NCBI RefSeq assembly: GCF_000350225.1
Contig: NW_005179398.1
Coordinates: 1-33,328, forward strand
Length of the DNA stretch: 33,328 bases
Origin: Chondrus crispus
Taxonomy: Eukaryota > Rhodophyta > Florideophyceae > Gigartinales > Gigartinaceae
Direction of reading: 5' to 3'
Of the stretch, positions 29,843-33,328 are shown piece by piece (the first letter of the stretch is position 1; every line of letters starts with the position of its first letter). Under the pieces are notes generated by a model, which saw nothing but the letters and a program-made list of their open reading frames with translations, was not told where the DNA came from and did not search any database. A program made the position numbers and the translations under genes.

Positions 29843-32357
29843 ACAAGGAGTATAGTCGGCGCACTTGCCGTAGCCACTGGTGCTGCCGACGTGGAGGATC
29901 ACGCGAAAAAGGGAGATGACCATGACATCTCCGGTTTTTTTGCGTAGCATTCCCCAAAAAAAATACTGCACACGAACGGTGTGTGCAGCTCGCCAGCGCG
30001 GACAACGAGGTAGGTTGGATAGTGAGCTGGAAATAAAGTAATCGTCGTAAGGTTTTAGGTCTACTAGGGCTTTGGCTTCGCTTGTTATATAGACATCCGG
30101 AAACAGTACCGGAAATACCGCAAGCCTGTGATTGGCATCGTGTACAATACAATGCCGTTCATGACACGCAACACATATGTTGTCCTCAGTTTCGTACAGT
30201 AGTGTAGAACGGTTTCTCAAATGACTTGCTACGCATTCTGCTCCGCTGTTTTCGTCCTACTGGACATGAGAATTTCCCACAACGTGTGCGCCTTCGCCTC
30301 CCTCGTCCTTTTCAGAACTCGGTTCTGCAAGACAGCGTAAAAAATTGACTGAAAACTGAGACAGACTGACAGACAGAAATGAAAGTGCTGCAGCGGCGTC
30401 GTCGTCGTCTCTACGAGCAAAAAAAGTCGGCCAAACACGCGACGAGCAGTCGCTTGATGGGTTGCTTGATAATCTCGATCTGGTTGTCATTCAGCTGTTC
30501 CAGGCGAAGGCTTTCTACAGAAAGCTTCGCTCAGGCCCACGGAAGAGGGCGTGTTTTCCTCTTCATCACTTATCACGATGAAAATTTCTGCGCGGCGGCG
30601 ACGACTGCGAGGACGGCCCTCCTCGTCTTGGCTCGCCATCGCAGATGCCTTCCTCTGGAATGGGGCCTTTGTATTTTGTCTTCTCAGTTTCTTCTCCTTC
30701 TCGCTTCTGTAACACTGTAGCATATCTCCCGGTGATGCTTCTCCGGGGTTTTCGCGTAGCATTCCCCAAAAAAATACTGCACACGAACGGTGTGTGCAGC
30801 TCGCCAGCGCGGACAACGAGGTAGGTTGGATGGTGAGCTGGAAATAAAGTAATCGTCGTAAGGTTTTAGGTCTACTAGGGCTTTGGCTTCGCTTGTTATA
30901 TAGACATGCGGGAACAGTACCCGAAATACCGCAAGCCTGTGATTGGCATCGTGTACAATACAATGCCGTTCATGACACGCAACACATATGTTGTCCTCAG
31001 TTTCGTACAGTAGTGTAGAACAGTTTCTCAAATGACTTGCTACGCATTCTGCTCCGCTGTTTCCGTCCTACTGGACATGGGAATTTCCCACAACGTGTGC
31101 GCCTTCGCCTTCCTCGTCCTTTTCAGAACTCGGTTCTGCAAGACAGCGTAAAAAATTGACTGAAAACTGAGACAGACTGACAGACAGAAATGAAAGTGCT
31201 GCAGCGGCGTCGTCGTCGTCTCTACGAGCAAAAAAAGTCGGCCAAACACGCGACGAGCAGTCGCTTGATGGGTTGCTTGATAATCTCGATCTGGTTGTCA
31301 TTCAGCTGTTCCAGGCGAAGGCTTTCTACAGAAAGCTTCGCTCAGGCCCACGGAAGAGGGCGTGTTTCCCTCTTCATCACTTATCACGATGACAATTTCT
31401 GCGCCGCGGCGACGACTGCGAGGAAGGCCCTCCTCGTCTTGGCTCGCCATCGCAGATGCCTTCCTCTGGAATGGGGCCTTTGTATTTTGTCTTCTCAGTT
31501 TCTTCTCCTTCTCGCTTCTGTAACACTGTAGCATATCTCCCGGTGATGCTTCTCCGGGGTTTTCGCGTAGCATTCCCCAAAAAAATACTGCACACGAACG
31601 GTGTGTGCAGCTCGCCAGCGCGGACAACGAGGTAGGTTGGATGGTGAGCTGGAAATGAAGTAATCGTCGTAAAGTTTTAGGTCTACTAGGGCTTTGGCTT
31701 CGCTTGTTCTATAGACATCCGGGAACAGTACCCGAAATACCGCAAGCCTGTGATTGGCATCGTGTACAATACAATGCCGTTCATGACACGCAACACATAT
31801 GTTGTCCTCAGTTTCGTACAGTAGTGTAGAACAGTTTCTCAAATGACTTGCTACGCATTCTGCTCCGCTGCTTTCGTCCTACTGGACATGGGAATTTCCC
31901 ACAACGTGTGCGCCTTCGCCTCCCTCGTCCTTTTCAGAACTCGGTTCTGCAAGACAGCGTAAAAAATTGACTGAAAACTGAGTGAGACAGACAGATATGA
32001 AAGTGCTGCAGCGGCGTCGTCGTCGTCTCCACGAGCAAAAAAAGGCGGGCAAACGCGCGAAGAGCAATCGCTTGATGGGTCGCTTGATAATCTCGACCTG
32101 GTTGTCATTCAGCTGTTCCAGGCGAAGGCTTTCTACGGAAAGCTTTGCTCACGCCCACGGAAGAGGGCGTGTTTTCCTCTTCATCACTTATCACGATGAC
32201 AATTTCTGCGCCGCGGCGACGACTGCGAGGAAGGCCCTCCTCGTCTTGGCTCGCCATCGCAGATGCCTTCCTCTGGAATGGGGCCTTTGCATTTTGTCTT
32301 CTCAGTTTCTTCTCCTTCTCGCTTCTGTAACACTGTAGCATATCTCCCGGTGATGCT
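29843..32357 (-). repeat. Right array: inverted recombinase tail plus three tandem ~810-bp units
   Basis: 29843-29940 is an inverse copy of 23342-23436 (recombinase 3' end). Units then run to junctions at 30739/30740 and 31550/31551 and end at 32357 (lengths about 810, 811, 807), in opposite orientation to the left array and nearly identical to it. The outer unit passes straight into the longer MRE11 copy. Antisense ORFs seen on the plus strand (e.g. 30379-30720) are shadows. Confidence 0.93.
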
Positions 32358-33328
32358 ACTCGACCAATGTAAGTCTGACCAAATGTTGTGGGATTGGGCA
32401 GTTGCCATTTGCCGGTTGTTTCTACTCGCAGTATGATGAGTGGTTGCCGGACTATGGAGCAAAGTTTTTCAGTATAGAAAGAACGTGGGGGATACCGCAC
32501 TCCATGGACCACCACGTCTTTGGGAGCGCCACGACAACCTCGAAAGATCGCTACGACCCGATCAAAGAAAGCCTGCTGTCTCTCGATGATGTCGTTGACA
32601 GTATCCTCCAAAAATTTGTTCAGCCCCTCCGGATCTGTCTGGGACAACCCTGACTGTGCCGAAAGAATAATATCTTCAACGTGGAGATTTCGCACTGTGT
32701 ACAGTGGGATGGGGACATGCTTGACGAGTTGTTCTTTGTGTATCTCGAGTAAAATTGCATGCTTCTACTTGCCCTCTCTCGCGGACAGTGAAGTGGCAAC
32801 TGTGGAGCCTGGTTGCACGATTACTGGTTTCGATCGCCTGACGTCAGGCTTGCTCTCGTGTTCGTGCCCCAAGACTACGTAATTAAGCCAGGCTGGCAAT
32901 AGGGTGTCTGGAATGCCCCTCGTCGACGATCTGCCGGTAGCGCAGTTCTGGTGAAGCACAAACACATTAAACCAGGGTACACGGTCGTTGAGTTCATCAA
33001 CGTCTTTATGGCATCCCTCCACATCCAAATGCAAATGCAAATGGCGCTGTTGCTGCAGTTGTGGACCAAGCCATTTCACCCCCTTCTCACGCAGTACTTC
33101 ATCACTTACATTTCCCAAGCCGTTCAGCGCCAACCTTGTTTGTCCTTTCTGCAAGAGGATCGGGGCAACCTCAATGTTTGTGGAGCACGGCGATTGACCG
33201 AAATATGTCACAAGTCCAGCCTGTGCGAGAAGATGAAGAGGGGAAGTACGGGCTGCACGTGCACGGCCTGTTCCTGTTTCGACTGTGGGTTGGTCATGCC
33301 CCTCCATGAATGCGGAACGCGAGAAGAA
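32105..33328 (-). pseudogene. MRE11: MRE11 double-strand-break repair nuclease, partial, with an in-frame stop
   Basis: Enters from beyond the window and ends at 32105 inside the outer array unit. The order is that of MRE11: EGHDQPT (motif III), HLLAQAGLVTYFG, VPWFNVFVLHQN, LPAWLNYVVLGHEHES (metal-binding GHEH), PVIVQPGSTVATSLSAREGK, then after TAG at 32765-32767 in the same frame LLEIHKEQLVKHVPIPLYTV and the capping domain (LIILRVETTGKW, FGQTYIGRVASP). MRE11 resects DNA ends with RAD50 and NBS1. Odd points: the TAG inside a conserved block, and motif III, usually G-N-H-D, reads E-G-H-D, so a metal-binding Asn is missing. Both suggest a decayed copy. The tail has VIVISDEEE and an Arg-rich patch (PRSRRRGAE). 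Confidence 0.8.

Noticed and set aside
30379..30720. 113-codon plus-strand ORFs repeated in the right array (also 31190, 31982)
   Set aside because: They are the antisense of the MRE11 tail and spacer and occur as minus-strand shadows in the left array.

Overview
The window looks like nuclear DNA of a eukaryote, most likely a red alga (Chondrus-like; inferred from intron-poor genes, a Hint-domain extracellular protein and the mix of GC-rich genes with transposon-rich DNA; no tool was available to confirm it). There are no operons or Shine-Dalgarno sites, one clear GT-AG intron with a coding-consistent junction (1188-1344), an assembly gap of 277 N (17975-18251), and most of the DNA is mobile or repeated.

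Layout. 1-2311 (minus): 5' part of a secreted DOMON / copper type II monooxygenase protein that ends in the start of a Hint (Hedgehog/intein-like) domain cut by the window edge. 2312-5200: intergenic, GC-rich at first and then AT-richer, with two adjacent near-perfect hairpins at 4257-4352. 5200-8607: a decayed DNA transposon with a frameshifted DDE transposase and an intact ORF with a YqaJ-like PD-(D/E)XK nuclease signature. 8660-9720: ACGTGT-type repeats, a TATA-like site and a fragment of another transposase. 9721-16636: a complete-looking LTR retroelement (two ~610-bp LTRs, PBS, polypurine tract) with no recognisable reverse transcriptase or integrase core, only gag-like ORFs and a chromodomain remnant; it is filled with short perfect hairpins and holds a 57-bp-type minisatellite. 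16641-17280: degenerate TTAGG-type telomere-like DNA.

18252-33328: an inverted structure. Left and right arms are built from ~810-bp tandem units (six left, three right, opposite orientation), each carrying the last coding part of an MRE11 gene. The right arm runs outward into a longer MRE11 copy that leaves the window; the left arm carries a shorter MRE11 piece next to the N gap. Between the arms lie a Crypton-like tyrosine recombinase gene (minus), a gene resembling the EST1/SMG5-7 family (plus, with one -1 frameshift at an A AAA AAC site), and a truncated ABC transporter fragment.

The genes do not form a pathway in the bacterial sense. The points most worth a second look are the hairpin-dense retroelement with compensatory changes between its two internal copies, the MRE11-derived inverted arrays around a tyrosine recombinase and an EST1-like gene beside telomere-like DNA, and repeated evidence of fold-back (template-switch) insertions making long palindromes.
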